Shown here: in pieces, positions 29,278-41,132 of the stretch
Numbering within the stretch: position 1 is the stretch's first letter
Layout of the letters: each line of letters begins with the position of its first letter
NCBI GenBank assembly: GCA_013151445.1
Contig: JAADIG010000137.1
Location: 1 to 64,000 of the forward strand
Direction of reading: 5' to 3'
Length of the DNA: 64,000 bases
Source of the DNA: Actinomycetota bacterium
GTDB taxonomy: Bacteria > Actinomycetota > Acidimicrobiia > Spongiisociales > UBA5794
Translations under genes and position numbers: made by a program
Notes under the pieces: generated by a model
Database searches by the model: none
Seen by the model: only the letters and a program-made list of their open reading frames with translations
What the model was told of the DNA's origin: nothing

Positions 29278-31083
29278 GTGGCACGGCCAGTGTTTGAAGA
29301 CCCCATCATTCAACTAGGCGGGATCGCGGTCCTTGCGTTTGCGGTGACATGGTTCGGTGATCGGATCCGGGTGCCGGTGATTCTGCCGCTACTCGTGACG
29401 GGGTTCCTCGTTGGACCAGTATTTGGTCTCGTGAACCCCGATGTTCTGATTGGCGATCTGCTCACGCCCGCAGTTTCCATTGCAGTCGGCCTCATTCTCT
29501 TCGAGGGTGGGTTGAGTCTCAAAATGCGCGAGATGGCCGGCCAGCAACGCGTGTTGTGGTTACTAGTGACGGTGGGCATGCTGATCACCTGGGCGGTTGG
29601 TGCCGCGACCGTAATGGCATTCACGGACCTGCGGCCGGGGCTTGCGGTACTTCTCGGATCGATTCTCGTGGTGTCCGGTCCGACGGTGGTCGGACCTCTT
29701 CTCGCTCATGTGCGCCCCAAGCGCTCGGTCGGTTCGATCCTGAAGTGGGAAAGTATCTTCATTGATCCGATTGGTGCCCTGGTAGCCGTCCTGGCATTCG
29801 AGGTATTCCTCGTGGGTCGTGTCGGTGCCACACCCGTCGAGATCATCAGCCAGGTCGCCCAGTTCATGTTCGCCGGTGTGGCGGTCGGTGGTATTGTCGC
29901 CGCCGGGGCGATTCCTGCGTTACGACGGCACTGGGTGCCCGAACACCTCCTTTCGCTCTTTGGGATAAGCGTTGCGTTGCTCGCCTTCATCGTCGCCGAC
30001 TCGATTGCGGCCGAGTCCGGCCTGCTGTCGACGACCGTTGTCGGACTTATCCTCGCCAACCACAAAACGATTCGCACGGAACAGATCGTCCAGTTCTCCG
30101 AAGTCGTCAGGGTCCTGCTGATTGGCGTGTTGTTCATTGTGCTCAGCGCCCGTTTGACGACCGACCAACTTCAGGTCGATCTCGGAGCTGCGGCCGCAAT
30201 CGTTGCTGCCTTGGTCCTGGTGGCACGGCCACTTGCTGTGGCTGTATCGACCTGGCGATCGAAACTCTCCTGGCAGGAGAAGGTGTTGCTCGCGGCGGTC
30301 GCCCCGCGGGGAATCGTTGCGGCCTCCATTGCGTCCGTGTTCGCCCTGGAACTCCAGCATGCCGGGATTCCGGGTGCCGACGAACTTATACCTCTGGTGT
30401 TTGCAGTGATCGTCGCCACCGTCACGATCTATGGCCTCGGAATGGGTCCACTTGCCCGCTGGTTGAAGCTGGCCGAACGCCACCAAGAGGGGGTTCTGGT
30501 TCTCGGAGCCGGAAGAGTGGAGCGGGCGATCGCTGACGCCCTCGCCGATGCGGGTGTCGAGGTTGTTCTCGCAACGACCAACCGTGATGACTATTACGAT
30601 GCCAGAGCCGCCGGTCGACGAACCTACTTCGGCAACATCCTCGCTCGCGATGTGGATCTTGAGCTCGACCTGTCGGGAATCGGGAGGCTGCTCGCGCTAA
30701 CGCCGAATGACGATGTCAACACGCTGGCGGCGAGCCGTTATGCAGCGACATTCGGCGGCGGATCGACGTTCCAGCTCGTACCTCGGCGCCGCGACGGGGG
30801 AGTTGCCTCAATCCCCGCTTCCGAATTTGGCGGACGGTTGTTGTTTGGAAGCGAGTGGGACTACAACACCGTTCTCGAGTCCCTGGAGAATGGTGGACAG
30901 GTGCTCACTAGCACTGTCTCGGATCCGGTCGAGGGTGAGGGTCTTGGTCCTGTCGAGAATGGCACAACACCGCTGTTCGTCGTCAAGTCAGATGGCAAGG
31001 TGGTCATCGTCGAAAGCGGATCAAGTGGGGTCTTGGACGGCCTTGGATCCGGCGATACCGTCATCTCGCTCAGCAACGATTAG
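29278..31083 (+). CDS. CPA-type sodium/proton antiporter with C-terminal TrkA-N-like domain
   Basis: Multi-TM; ILFEGGLSLKMREM; C-terminal GVLVLGAGRVERAIADALADAGVEVVLATTN. Confidence 0.88.
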   Translation: MARPVFEDPIIQLGGIAVLAFAVTWFGDRIRVPVILPLLVTGFLVGPVFGLVNPDVLIGDLLTPAVSIAVGLILFEGGLSLKMREMAGQQRVLWLLVTVGMLITWAVGAATVMAFTDLRPGLAVLLGSILVVSGPTVVGPLLAHVRPKRSVGSILKWESIFIDPIGALVAVLAFEVFLVGRVGATPVEIISQVAQFMFAGVAVGGIVAAGAIPALRRHWVPEHLLSLFGISVALLAFIVADSIAAESGLLSTTVVGLILANHKTIRTEQIVQFSEVVRVLLIGVLFIVLSARLTTDQLQVDLGAAAAIVAALVLVARPLAVAVSTWRSKLSWQEKVLLAAVAPRGIVAASIASVFALELQHAGIPGADELIPLVFAVIVATVTIYGLGMGPLARWLKLAERHQEGVLVLGAGRVERAIADALADAGVEVVLATTNRDDYYDARAAGRRTYFGNILARDVDLELDLSGIGRLLALTPNDDVNTLAASRYAATFGGGSTFQLVPRRRDGGVASIPASEFGGRLLFGSEWDYNTVLESLENGGQVLTSTVSDPVEGEGLGPVENGTTPLFVVKSDGKVVIVESGSSGVLDGLGSGDTVISLSND

Positions 31084-31124
31084 ACCGTCGTGCGGACGCA
31101 TCGTACGAGCAATATGATGTCCGG

Positions 31125-31682
31125 ATGATGTCCGAAGTAACCCGAGACTCAGTCGACACTGCACACCGCATCGCAGATGAGCTGTTCAGCGTCTACCCGA
31201 CGGAGTTCGGTGCGGCGAGGGCCGCTTATCACGGTCATGTGCACAGGGGCATCGATCTTGTCGCCCACCAGATGGATCTTGACGAAGCGACCGGGAAGCT
31301 GTTGGGGGTGGCGGGCTTTTTTCACGATGCGGGGATCTGGCTCGACAACACCTTCGACTATTTAGGTCCGTCGATCCGGCGGGCTCTTGATCATCTGCAT
31401 GACGTCGATGCGGGGGGTGAAGATCTGGTGCGGCTGGTTATCTTTGAGCACCATCGGTTGCGGAGGGCGAGGTCCGAGCATCCGCTCGTGGAAGCGTTTC
31501 GGCGTGCCGATCTCACGGACCTCACCGGCGGCCTTGTTCCGAGTCCCGGGGTGTCGTTTCGGGAGTATCGGCAGATCGGTGGGCGGTACCCGTCTCATGG
31601 GTTCCGTTGGAGGCTCACGGTGATCTTTTTGCGGTGGACGCTGCGGCACCCGCTGCGACCGCTCCCCATGATGAAGTGGTAA
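31125..31682 (+). CDS. HD-domain phosphohydrolase-like protein
   Basis: YHGHVHRGIDLVAHQM...VAGFFHDAGIWLDNTFDYLGPSIRRA. Confidence 0.75.
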   Translation: MMSEVTRDSVDTAHRIADELFSVYPTEFGAARAAYHGHVHRGIDLVAHQMDLDEATGKLLGVAGFFHDAGIWLDNTFDYLGPSIRRALDHLHDVDAGGEDLVRLVIFEHHRLRRARSEHPLVEAFRRADLTDLTGGLVPSPGVSFREYRQIGGRYPSHGFRWRLTVIFLRWTLRHPLRPLPMMKW

Positions 31683-31700
31683 CCCCGCCCCCATCTCCCC

Positions 31701-31752
31701 ATTTTGGCGTCCCACCACCCCATGTTTCGTGCGCAAATGGACGCCAGAATGA
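31701..31752. repeat. Copy 3 of the palindrome family (left half degenerate)
   Basis: CATTTTGGCGTCC (31701-31713) / GGACGCCAGAATG (31740-31752), one G-U; right flank CAAATGGACGCCAGAA matches copy 2. Confidence 0.6.
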
Positions 31753-31830
31753 GGATGATCGTGCTCGTTGACTTGATCAACTGCGCCGTAGCTGCGTGAT
31801 CCGCGACTCTCGCCACCACACAGAAACTTC

Positions 31831-31855
31831 TTGACATTCCTGTTGACTGGAATGT
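31831..31855 (+). promoter_or_regulatory. -35-like TTGACA overlapping a 7-bp inverted repeat
   Basis: TTG-ACATTCC-TGTTGACT-GGAATGT (arms 31834-31840 / 31849-31855). Confidence 0.5.
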
Positions 31856-31904
31856 GTACGGTGGCTGCGTGTAGCCAGATGAAACGTTCGGGAGCATCGA
31901 AACG

Positions 31905-32096
31905 ATGGAGCATGCAGGAATAGCAGTACAGGCGGAGCGCCCCCGCGGGCGTCCCGCAAAGAGGTTCATGCCGGGGAGAATCTGTATCGAACCGGAGTGT
32001 GTGACCCTCCTCAGTACGTACAATCCGAACGATATGTGTTTCCGGCACAGTCCGATCCGTTTCCCGCGGACCCGTGGTCGGGTGGATGTAGAGTGA
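31905..32096 (+). CDS. 63-aa AT-hook plus Cys/His knuckle protein
   Basis: ERPRGRPAKRFMPGRICIEPECVTLLSTYNPNDMCFRH: RGRP core, C-x4-C-x13-C-x2-H; GTGA overlap with the downstream hydrolase. Confidence 0.6.
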   Translation: MEHAGIAVQAERPRGRPAKRFMPGRICIEPECVTLLSTYNPNDMCFRHSPIRFPRTRGRVDVE

Positions 32097-33019
32097 CTGA
32101 TTTCTTGACGGCCGTCACGGCGATGCGAGGCGATGAGACTCGCTCGGATCATGATCATCCACGTTCGGCAGCTACCAAAACGAAACGCCGACCGGTACGT
32201 GGCTCGTTGGATGAATTGCACACATCGACGGTCGGCGGCCAGATTCGGCAGGGGCAGACGCCGTTCATATTCCTGCACGGGCTTGGCGGGACCCAGGTGT
32301 ACTGGACCGCAGCCGACAGTGACAGGTACCTGCCGCCACAGTCGACTCTCGTCGATCTTCTCGGGTTTGGCCAGTCACCCAGACCGTTCAAGAAGTACAC
32401 CCTCGACACGCATCTCGCCGCACTGGAGGCGGCGTTGGCTGGGCAACCTCCAGCGATCCTTGTCGGGCATTCCCTCGGGGCCGCTCTCGCATTGGCCTAT
32501 GCCGTGCGCAATCCCGAGAGTGTGAAGGGACTGGTGCTGATCAGCCTCCCGTCGTACGGCGGCACCCAGGGGGCGATCCGTTGGCATCGACGACGGCTCA
32601 GCGGCTGGTTTCTCACCAACATGGTGCTTACTGGCCTGGCGTGTGTGACATCACGTCGACTGTTGGGGCCTCTGCTTCCCTTGATACTGCGCGACATACC
32701 CCGCGAGGTGGCTCGTGACCTTGTCGAACACAACGTCATGTCGTCGACTACGTCGCTGTGGAATGTGTTGTATCGCCGTGATGCGGTCGACGACCTCGAT
32801 GCGCTCGCTCCCGACCTTCCGGTTACGTTCATCCACGGGACCAAGGACGGCACCGCTCCGATCGACTCGATTCGTGCCGTCACCGACGGGTACGAGAATC
32901 GGAAGCTGATCGAACTCGAAGGAGTTGACCACCACCCCTGGTTGCGAGCCCCCGGCGCATGCGCTGCGGCCATCGCCGACGCCGGGCGCGCCATTCAGAC
33001 AGCACCACCAAAAGCATGA
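32093..33019 (+). CDS. Alpha/beta hydrolase
   Basis: FIFLHGLGGTQVYW, nucleophile elbow VGHSLGAALALAYA, terminal His in LEGVDHHPWL; GTG start overlapping the upstream stop. Confidence 0.88.
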   Translation: MTDFLTAVTAMRGDETRSDHDHPRSAATKTKRRPVRGSLDELHTSTVGGQIRQGQTPFIFLHGLGGTQVYWTAADSDRYLPPQSTLVDLLGFGQSPRPFKKYTLDTHLAALEAALAGQPPAILVGHSLGAALALAYAVRNPESVKGLVLISLPSYGGTQGAIRWHRRRLSGWFLTNMVLTGLACVTSRRLLGPLLPLILRDIPREVARDLVEHNVMSSTTSLWNVLYRRDAVDDLDALAPDLPVTFIHGTKDGTAPIDSIRAVTDGYENRKLIELEGVDHHPWLRAPGACAAAIADAGRAIQTAPPKA

Positions 33020-33050
33020 CAGGTGCTCGGCACCGGTCGAAAGTTGTGGA

Positions 33051-33668
33051 CTACTCGGGTGGGCGGAACCCGATCGCCGCACGCTCGGTTCGTGATCTCT
33101 TGAGTTCCCAGAAACCCGGTGTGGACCCCGCGGCGTGAACGCCATCCCACAAGCGCAGGGCTGCATCGATTTCGAGTTCGCGAGAAATCACCGGTCCGAA
33201 GATGGCGACCGGTTCGCCCTCAGCGTCATCAAATCCGATGATTGGTGTTCCGACGTCTTCACCGGTCAGTGCAAGAGCTTCGGCCATGCTTGCCGAGATC
33301 GTGTCGTCCCACGAAACATCGTCGGCCGCGAGCGCAAACTTACTGTCCAGACCGACGGCATCGAGGGCTTGCGCGGGATCGAAGTCGATATCCTGACCGA
33401 GGTGGATATGGCGGCCGTACTCGGTGTAGAGGTCACCGATGACCGCATCGCCCTTTTCGGAGCGAACGGCCTCAAGGACTCGCAGAAGCCGATGACTCTT
33501 GGTGTAGATGCCGGTGAAGGGGTGGTCCGGGTTATCAACGTTTTTCATCTTGAGACTGATTGACCGCCATCGAACGTCCAGGTCGCGGTGCGGTGCCACG
33601 TTGACGATCCAGCGCGATGTCATCCAGCACCATGGACAGATCGGGTCGAGCCAATAGTTCACTCTCAC
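33051..33668 (-). CDS. DsbA-like thioredoxin-fold protein (mycothiol-dependent Rv2466c-like)
   Basis: MRVNYWLDPICPWCWMTSRWI; CPWC active site. Confidence 0.82.
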   Translation of the reverse strand: MRVNYWLDPICPWCWMTSRWIVNVAPHRDLDVRWRSISLKMKNVDNPDHPFTGIYTKSHRLLRVLEAVRSEKGDAVIGDLYTEYGRHIHLGQDIDFDPAQALDAVGLDSKFALAADDVSWDDTISASMAEALALTGEDVGTPIIGFDDAEGEPVAIFGPVISRELEIDAALRLWDGVHAAGSTPGFWELKRSRTERAAIGFRPPE

Positions 33669-33885
33669 GTGATTCTCCTGATTCTTGTTGATAGGGGATA
33701 CAAATTTGGTCGGGTCTCATGGACTGACACCGCAGTTTGCTCGAAGAAATAGTATCAACGAATCAGTCACTCTATTCCGGTCGGGTTGTCGTCCTGGTTC
33801 TGCCCGAGTAACGCCTGTCCGTGGTGGTGAATATCAATGAGAGGGACATCGATGAGATCGTTTCGCACTGCCCTCGGCCTGTCTC

Positions 33886-33897
33886 TAGGGTATCTGC
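33886..33897 (+). promoter_or_regulatory. -10 candidate of leaderless purN
   Basis: TAGGGT (33886-33891) - 6 nt - GTG. Confidence 0.4.
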
Positions 33898-34527
33898 GTG
33901 ATCGCTGGCACGACAGCGCGGACGCGTATAGCTGTCCTGGTATCTGGGAGCGGGTCAAACCTGCAGGCCCTTATTGACGCATCTGTCGACCCTCATTTTG
34001 GTGCCGAGATCGCTGTCGTTGTTGCTGACCGGCCGAACGCCGGGGCACTCAAGCGTGCGGCGGATGCCGGGATTGCTCATGTGGTGGTTTCGTGGTCCGA
34101 CTACTCCGACCGGGAGACATTCACGACCGCTATCTGCGATGCAACCCACACCCATGACGTCACCGGGCTGGTCCTTGCCGGCTTCATGCGGATCCTTTCA
34201 CCCGTGGCGATAAGACGGTATCCGGATGCGATCATCAACGTTCACCCGGCCCTGCTGCCGGCGTTCCCGGGAGCCGATGCCGTTGGCCAGGCGCTCGCCC
34301 ACGGGGTGACAGTGACGGGTGTGACGGTTCACTTTGTCGATGAGCAGGTCGACCACGGGCCGATTATCTTGCAAGAGTCGGCTGCGGTCCATCCCGACGA
34401 CACTATCGATATCCTCCATCGTCGAATCCAGCAGATCGAACACACGGTGCTCCCGCTTGCGGTCGACGCTTTTGGCAAGGGTCTCCTCAGGGTCGTGGGT
34501 CGGCGCGTCGAGTGGTCTTCGTTATGA
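33898..34527 (+). CDS. purN: Phosphoribosylglycinamide formyltransferase
   Basis: RIAVLVSGSGSNLQALIDA...NVHPALLPAFPGADAVGQAL...GVTVHFVDEQVDHGPII. Confidence 0.96.
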   Translation: MIAGTTARTRIAVLVSGSGSNLQALIDASVDPHFGAEIAVVVADRPNAGALKRAADAGIAHVVVSWSDYSDRETFTTAICDATHTHDVTGLVLAGFMRILSPVAIRRYPDAIINVHPALLPAFPGADAVGQALAHGVTVTGVTVHFVDEQVDHGPIILQESAAVHPDDTIDILHRRIQQIEHTVLPLAVDAFGKGLLRVVGRRVEWSSL

Positions 34528-34555
34528 ATCTATGCCACGTTGAGGGGGTACCAAG

Positions 34556-36109
34556 ATGGGAGCCAACATGACCAGACAACCGGTTCGGCAAGCACTGATA
34601 TCCGTCTTTGATAAAACGGGTGTCGTAGATCTTGCTACCCGCCTCGTGGCCGGGGGAGTCGTGATCATCTCCTCTGGTGGGACCGCGAAACATCTTCGGT
34701 CCCACGGTGTGTCGGTGGTCGACGTTGCCGACCTAACCGGCGCCAAGGAGATGCTCGGAGGTCGGGTGAAGACGCTGCACCCGACTATCCATGGTGCGAT
34801 TTTGGCGGACCGTTCCCTGGCGAGCCATGTTGATGAGCTGTCCGATCGTGGGATTTCGCCTATCGACCTCGTCGTCGTAAATCTCTACCCGTTCGAGGCG
34901 ACCGTGGCCGATCCGAACGCGACCGTATCGGAGATCATTGAGAAGATCGACATAGGGGGCCCCACGATGATCCGGGCTGCGGCAAAAAATCACGCCCACG
35001 TGGCCGTGGCCACCGACCCGGATGACTACCCGGGAATTGCCGCAGCAGTCGAACAGGGGGGAACGTTGCCGGAGGAACGCCAGGTACTTGCTCGCAAGGC
35101 CTTCGCCCACACGGCCGGATACGATGCGGCGATTGTCCGGTGGTTTGATCGAGACGATTCGCTACCTGGGTTGCTTCCTCTCACTCTTGAACGCGTCGAG
35201 TCCCTGCGTTACGGGGAGAATCCGCACCAACCCGCAGCAATTTATACCGAGCGTGGAGCCCAAGGGTGGTGGCGTGAGGCGACGATTCATCAGGGTAAGG
35301 CGATGTCTTTCAACAACTACGCCGATACCGAGGCTGCGTGGCGTCTCGTAGGCGACCTCTCGCGCCCCGGTGTTGTTGTCATGAAACACATGAACGCCTG
35401 TGGCGCAGCGGAAGGGGCAACACTCTCAGAAGCGTTCGGCACTGCCTGGGAGTGTGACCCAAAGTCTGGTTTTGGTGGCATCGTGGCCCTCAACGAGGAG
35501 TTGGACGAAGACACGGCCCGAAGGATTGTTGCGAACTTTGTCGAGGTGGTGATCGCACCGGGTCTCACCGAGGCCGCTGCCAACCTCCTTGCAAGCAAGA
35601 AGAATCTTCGTGTCGTTACCGCACGGTTCCCCGAAACGGGAGGTCTCGACATGCGACGCGTCGAGGGGGGCATGTTGGTCCAATATCGAGACTCGCTTGC
35701 CACCGCTGGAGGAGATGTCCCCGCCGAGTGGCGTGTCGTTTCCGAGCGCACGCCGACAGATGAGGAGATGGCCGCATTGCGTTTCGCTTGGACGGTGGCC
35801 GGGCACACCAAATCCAACGCAATCGTCATCGCCAACGGTCGTGCCGCTGTCGGTGTGGGCGCCGGTGACCAGAGCCGGGTTGGTGCCGCCGAGAGAGCGA
35901 TCGTGAAGGCCGGTGACCGCACGGTGGGAGCCGTTGCTGCCAGCGATGCTTTTCTGCCATTCCGAGACACCCTCGACATCCTCGCTTATGCGGGGGTGCG
36001 TGCGGTTGTTGAACCGGGGGGATCAAAACGCGACGATGAGGTCATCGCCGCCGCCGACGAGAGCGGCGTTTCGCTCGTATTCACCAACAAAAGGCATTTC
36101 CGACATTGA
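34556..36109 (+). CDS. purH: Bifunctional AICAR transformylase / IMP cyclohydrolase
   Basis: [19 protein letters not shown]...[16 protein letters not shown]...[13 protein letters not shown]...[13 protein letters not shown]. Confidence 0.97.
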   Translation: MGANMTRQPVRQALISVFDKTGVVDLATRLVAGGVVIISSGGTAKHLRSHGVSVVDVADLTGAKEMLGGRVKTLHPTIHGAILADRSLASHVDELSDRGISPIDLVVVNLYPFEATVADPNATVSEIIEKIDIGGPTMIRAAAKNHAHVAVATDPDDYPGIAAAVEQGGTLPEERQVLARKAFAHTAGYDAAIVRWFDRDDSLPGLLPLTLERVESLRYGENPHQPAAIYTERGAQGWWREATIHQGKAMSFNNYADTEAAWRLVGDLSRPGVVVMKHMNACGAAEGATLSEAFGTAWECDPKSGFGGIVALNEELDEDTARRIVANFVEVVIAPGLTEAAANLLASKKNLRVVTARFPETGGLDMRRVEGGMLVQYRDSLATAGGDVPAEWRVVSERTPTDEEMAALRFAWTVAGHTKSNAIVIANGRAAVGVGAGDQSRVGAAERAIVKAGDRTVGAVAASDAFLPFRDTLDILAYAGVRAVVEPGGSKRDDEVIAAADESGVSLVFTNKRHFRH

Positions 36110-36966
36110 GCGCACAAATACTTTCAGGACGTGATGTAGCCGCCGTCGTGCGGGCAGAGGTGGCCGAACAGGTTGCCGCTCTCAATGGGCGTGGCAAAAC
36201 AGTGGGTCTGGCGACGGTCCTCGTCGGCGATGACCCGGCGTCGCACGTGTATGTGCGTAACAAACACCGTGCTGCCGAAAAAGCAGGGATGATCTCGATT
36301 GATGTGAATCTGCCAGCCGATGTCTCCCAGGAGGAGGTGATCGCTGCGGTTCACACCCTCAATGGTGATGATCGTGTCGACGGCATGATTGTGCAGCTTC
36401 CGCTCCCCAGCGGATTAGACGGCAACGCCGCGGTCGAGGCGGTACTCCCGGCGAAGGACGCCGATGGGTTACATCCCTACAACCTAGGATTGCTCATCCT
36501 TGATCGTCCGGGTCCACGGCCGGCGACACCATCGGGTGTTCTCCGGATCCTGGAGCACTATGGCATCACTACCTCTGGCAAGCGGGCTGTCGTGATCGGC
36601 CGATCGTTTCTCGTCGGACGTCCCATGGCCATCATGCTGGGTTCCAAGGGTGTGGATGCAACGGTTGTCCAGGCCCATTCGCGGACGCCCGATCTCGGGG
36701 CTGTCACCCTTGAAGCCGACATCATTGTTGTTGCCGCCGGTCGACCCGACCTGCTGCGTCGTGAACATGTGAAACCCGGAGCCATCGTGATCGACGTCGG
36801 GACCAACAGGGTCGATGGCAAGCTTGTTGGAGATGTCGATTTCGAGGGGGTCTCAAGTGTTGCCGGCGGGATCACTCCAGTCCCCGGAGGTGTTGGACCT
36901 ATGACGATTGCATCGCTGCTCGTGAACACCGTACAAGCTGCACAGAGGACGGCCACGCTCGATTAG
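36106..36966 (+). CDS. folD: Methylene-THF dehydrogenase/cyclohydrolase
   Basis: [27 protein letters not shown]...[11 protein letters not shown]...[11 protein letters not shown]...[18 protein letters not shown] start overlapping purH. Confidence 0.96.
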   Translation: MSAQILSGRDVAAVVRAEVAEQVAALNGRGKTVGLATVLVGDDPASHVYVRNKHRAAEKAGMISIDVNLPADVSQEEVIAAVHTLNGDDRVDGMIVQLPLPSGLDGNAAVEAVLPAKDADGLHPYNLGLLILDRPGPRPATPSGVLRILEHYGITTSGKRAVVIGRSFLVGRPMAIMLGSKGVDATVVQAHSRTPDLGAVTLEADIIVVAAGRPDLLRREHVKPGAIVIDVGTNRVDGKLVGDVDFEGVSSVAGGITPVPGGVGPMTIASLLVNTVQAAQRTATLD

Positions 36967-36975
36967 GGGTTCCAG

Positions 36976-38028
36976 TTATCGGCGGGTGAACCGGCCCCAC
37001 GCCACGGCGATCTGTTCCAGTTCCTCGACGTCGACGTCGACACCAATTCCAACCGCAGGGCGTGGCAAGATCGCCCCGCTCTCCGTCTCCCACGACGGGC
37101 GGGCGCTGTCAGTTTCGAGATAGAACGATGTCGGGGCGAGGTCCGTCGGTCCCATCTCGCCGAGCGTGGCGAGGGCAAGCGTGTGCGCGCGACCGATGCT
37201 CGACTCGATGAGGCCCGAGAGGCGTACTGCCATGTCGGTTGAGCGGAGCTGCTGATTTACCTCAAGCACCCCAGCAATTCCAATGATGCCGGGCTTCACC
37301 GTGAGCAGGTCCGCGGCTCGCAACTCGATCGCCTGTGCGATGCCGGAGCCTGAGTGAAGCGATTCGTCGAGTGCGATTGGCACATCGAGACGCTCGCGTA
37401 ACTTTGCGTGGCCGCGGAGGTCATCTCGGGGGAGGGGTTGCTCGAAGAAATCGAGATTGAGTGCGTCGAACGCATCGAAGATGTCGACGGCGGTATGGTC
37501 AAATGACGCGTTGGCGTCGATGGCGACGCCAAGGTGTGGGTAGGTGTCAACGACAGCCTTCACGAATGCAACATCGCGTCCGGGCATCACCTTCACCTTG
37601 ACCGCGGGGATACCCCACGCAACGGCGCGTTCGACCTTCCCAAGGAGGTCGTCAATCGTCGCCCCGGACACCGCCACGCGACAGGGTATTGGACGTGCGA
37701 TCCCTCCGATCGCCGCCCACAGCGGTTCCTCGGAGAGACGTGCCGCGAGATCCCATCGAGCCTGGTCGACCGCCGCTGACGCAGTCAGAGGGATGTTTGG
37801 GATCGCACCACCGAGGATGTCGTCCGCATGGTTGCCGAGGGCCTCCCAGACATCATCGATCGTCTCCGACGAATAGTTCGGGTAGGGGGCGGCCTCGCCC
37901 CAGCCGACAACTCCCTTCTCCTCAATGCCGACAAGCGCGACGTCGCGACTCCTGACGACTCCGGTTGCCGTGACAATCGGATCGACGAGTCGCAGTTTCA
38001 GCCGGGCGAGAATCAGTGATGAGAACAC
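36976..38028 (-). CDS. menC: Enolase-superfamily o-succinylbenzoate synthase-like
   Basis: GWGEAAPYPNYSSETIDDVWEAL...KVKVMPGRDVAFVKAV...AIDANASFDH...FEQPLPRDD...ALDESLHS. Confidence 0.75.
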   Translation of the reverse strand: MFSSLILARLKLRLVDPIVTATGVVRSRDVALVGIEEKGVVGWGEAAPYPNYSSETIDDVWEALGNHADDILGGAIPNIPLTASAAVDQARWDLAARLSEEPLWAAIGGIARPIPCRVAVSGATIDDLLGKVERAVAWGIPAVKVKVMPGRDVAFVKAVVDTYPHLGVAIDANASFDHTAVDIFDAFDALNLDFFEQPLPRDDLRGHAKLRERLDVPIALDESLHSGSGIAQAIELRAADLLTVKPGIIGIAGVLEVNQQLRSTDMAVRLSGLIESSIGRAHTLALATLGEMGPTDLAPTSFYLETDSARPSWETESGAILPRPAVGIGVDVDVEELEQIAVAWGRFTRR

Positions 38029-38170
38029 GACAAAAGGGTACCCATGGTGGCGCCGATTTGGGCGCACCGGTCTCGCACGGGTTCTCGAGTCGGGACACAC
38101 GGAGAGCAGCTGAAGCCGTACTACTCTTGGGTACGAATCCGACATCGCTGACTTTTTCAGGAGAATGCAC

Positions 38171-39373
<1,203 letters not shown>

Positions 39374-39417
39374 TCATGGTTCCAACAGTCGGACCGTGAC
39401 AGCAGCAAGCGGCAGCG

Positions 39418-39951
39418 ATGATCGCCGACAAAGCGGTGACCCATCTCAGCGAGCCGGTCGAGTTGGCGTCCGGTCGGATGTCGTCAGTCTTCATTGACGG
39501 CAAACACGGTCTCGCCGACCCGTCCGACCTGGAGACCGCGTGCCGGGCCATCATCGAGATGGCACAAGGTGCGGGCTGCAGTTTCGATCATGTCGGGGGG
39601 CCGACGCTTGGTGCCGACCACCTGGCGGTTGGTGTTGCCCTGCTTGGGTCAAAACGGTGGTTCATTGTCCGCAAGGAACGTAAGGATCGAGGGACCGGTC
39701 GGCTCATTGAGGGGGCCCGAGTTGGTTCGGGAGACTCCGCTCTCTTGGTGGAGGACATTTGCTCCACTGGTGGTTCGTTGCTGAAGGCTCTGCGCGCAGT
39801 ACGTGCGACGGGTGCTGTTGTTACTCACGCTGGGACACTCGTGGATCGCGGGCTGGTTGCTCATGCGGCCTTTGCAGATGAGGGTGTCGAGCTGCTGGCG
39901 GTAACGACGTGGGCAGATCTCGGGATTGACCCCATCGAAGGCTCCCCGTAA
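39418..39951 (+). CDS. pyrE: Orotate phosphoribosyltransferase
   Basis: SGRMSSVFIDGKHGLADP...GGPTLGADHLAVGVAL...RKERKDRGTGRLIEG...ALLVEDICSTGGSLLKAL (PRPP loop). Confidence 0.85.
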   Translation: MIADKAVTHLSEPVELASGRMSSVFIDGKHGLADPSDLETACRAIIEMAQGAGCSFDHVGGPTLGADHLAVGVALLGSKRWFIVRKERKDRGTGRLIEGARVGSGDSALLVEDICSTGGSLLKALRAVRATGAVVTHAGTLVDRGLVAHAAFADEGVELLAVTTWADLGIDPIEGSP

Positions 39952-39959
39952 CGACCAGA

Positions 39960-41024
39960 TCAGCCGTTGACGACGTATGCGAGCAGCGGCTTGTCGGGTC
40001 CGCCGGAGATGTTCGTTCCGCGGGGAAAGTCCCAGATCTCTACCCACATTGTGCGACCCCCGATGGAGAACAGCCCGGCGACCCGGGGAATGGACGGGTC
40101 GTCTATGGCCGTGAAGGTCCCCGACCATCCGTGGGTTGCAAGTCCCTGACGCACCAGCCCTGCCATGTGCTCGATCGAGGTGCTGTCGGTGTTCCACACG
40201 TAGTACACCGGTGCGGGGTTTGCGATGCCGGCTTGGCTTGCCAACTCGACCGCAAAGAGCGGATCCGTTGAACTGCTGTTCTCGCTCGCCGCTGGGATCC
40301 AGGGTGTCCCCCGTGTCAAGGTTGTGAGGTCGGTGTCCAACCAGTTTGTAATCCAGTCGATTCGCGAGCGTGAGATCGTGTCCTCGGCCCCGGTTGTGAT
40401 CGCGGCAACGGAGTCCGCCATGTCTTCCACCGGGTCGCTGCGTCCGTAGGCAGTTGTTCCTTTCGGGTCGGCGAGCGTCCAGGTCAACGTGTCGCCGTCA
40501 ATGAACGAACTCCACCCCGCGGCCGCGGCAAAGTCACCGACAAGACCGGATCGTTCCATGGCATTGTCCGTGACAACAAAACTTGCCTCCTTGGACTCGT
40601 CGACGAGTGCCGCAAACTGGGCGACATGGATAAGTTCGTGGGTAAGGATCGACTGCATCACAACCGGGGTATCCGCGACCTCAAACGTGTGATCAATCAG
40701 GTAGATGTCGAGTCCCTTGGAATACGCGGAGGCGAGTGACGAGACCTGACCGCCCTCGGCCACGCGGAACAGGGCGTCCGGTGATACTTTGTCGAGCAGC
40801 GGCTGGGGGATGAGGTCGAATCCTGCGGCAATCAGATCGAGCTCTTCGAGGTTGATGGCGCGACCCGACCCCGAGATTGGGTAACCCGCAACGGTGCGAG
40901 TCCAATCGATCTGTGCCGGTCGTTCCGCCACGAACTGAACGTTCGATTCACCCAGCGGGGTACCAATAGAGCATGCGGAGAGCACGATTGCGGTGGTCAA
41001 GGTAAGAGCTAGAAGGCGGCGCAT
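39960..41024 (-). CDS. Lipoprotein with HExxH motif (putative peptidase)
   Basis: MRRLLALTLTTAIVLSACSIG lipobox; VMQSILTHELIHVAQFAALV. Confidence 0.65.
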   Translation of the reverse strand: MRRLLALTLTTAIVLSACSIGTPLGESNVQFVAERPAQIDWTRTVAGYPISGSGRAINLEELDLIAAGFDLIPQPLLDKVSPDALFRVAEGGQVSSLASAYSKGLDIYLIDHTFEVADTPVVMQSILTHELIHVAQFAALVDESKEASFVVTDNAMERSGLVGDFAAAAGWSSFIDGDTLTWTLADPKGTTAYGRSDPVEDMADSVAAITTGAEDTISRSRIDWITNWLDTDLTTLTRGTPWIPAASENSSSTDPLFAVELASQAGIANPAPVYYVWNTDSTSIEHMAGLVRQGLATHGWSGTFTAIDDPSIPRVAGLFSIGGRTMWVEIWDFPRGTNISGGPDKPLLAYVVNG

Positions 41025-41132
41025 GGATGCCATTGAACCACGTCTTGGCAGGCAATCGGTCGGTGAGGGAAACGCACTACCATTGGCGTTGATCCCAGGG
41101 GTGACGTACCCCGCCTTGAAAAGGAGCATGCG

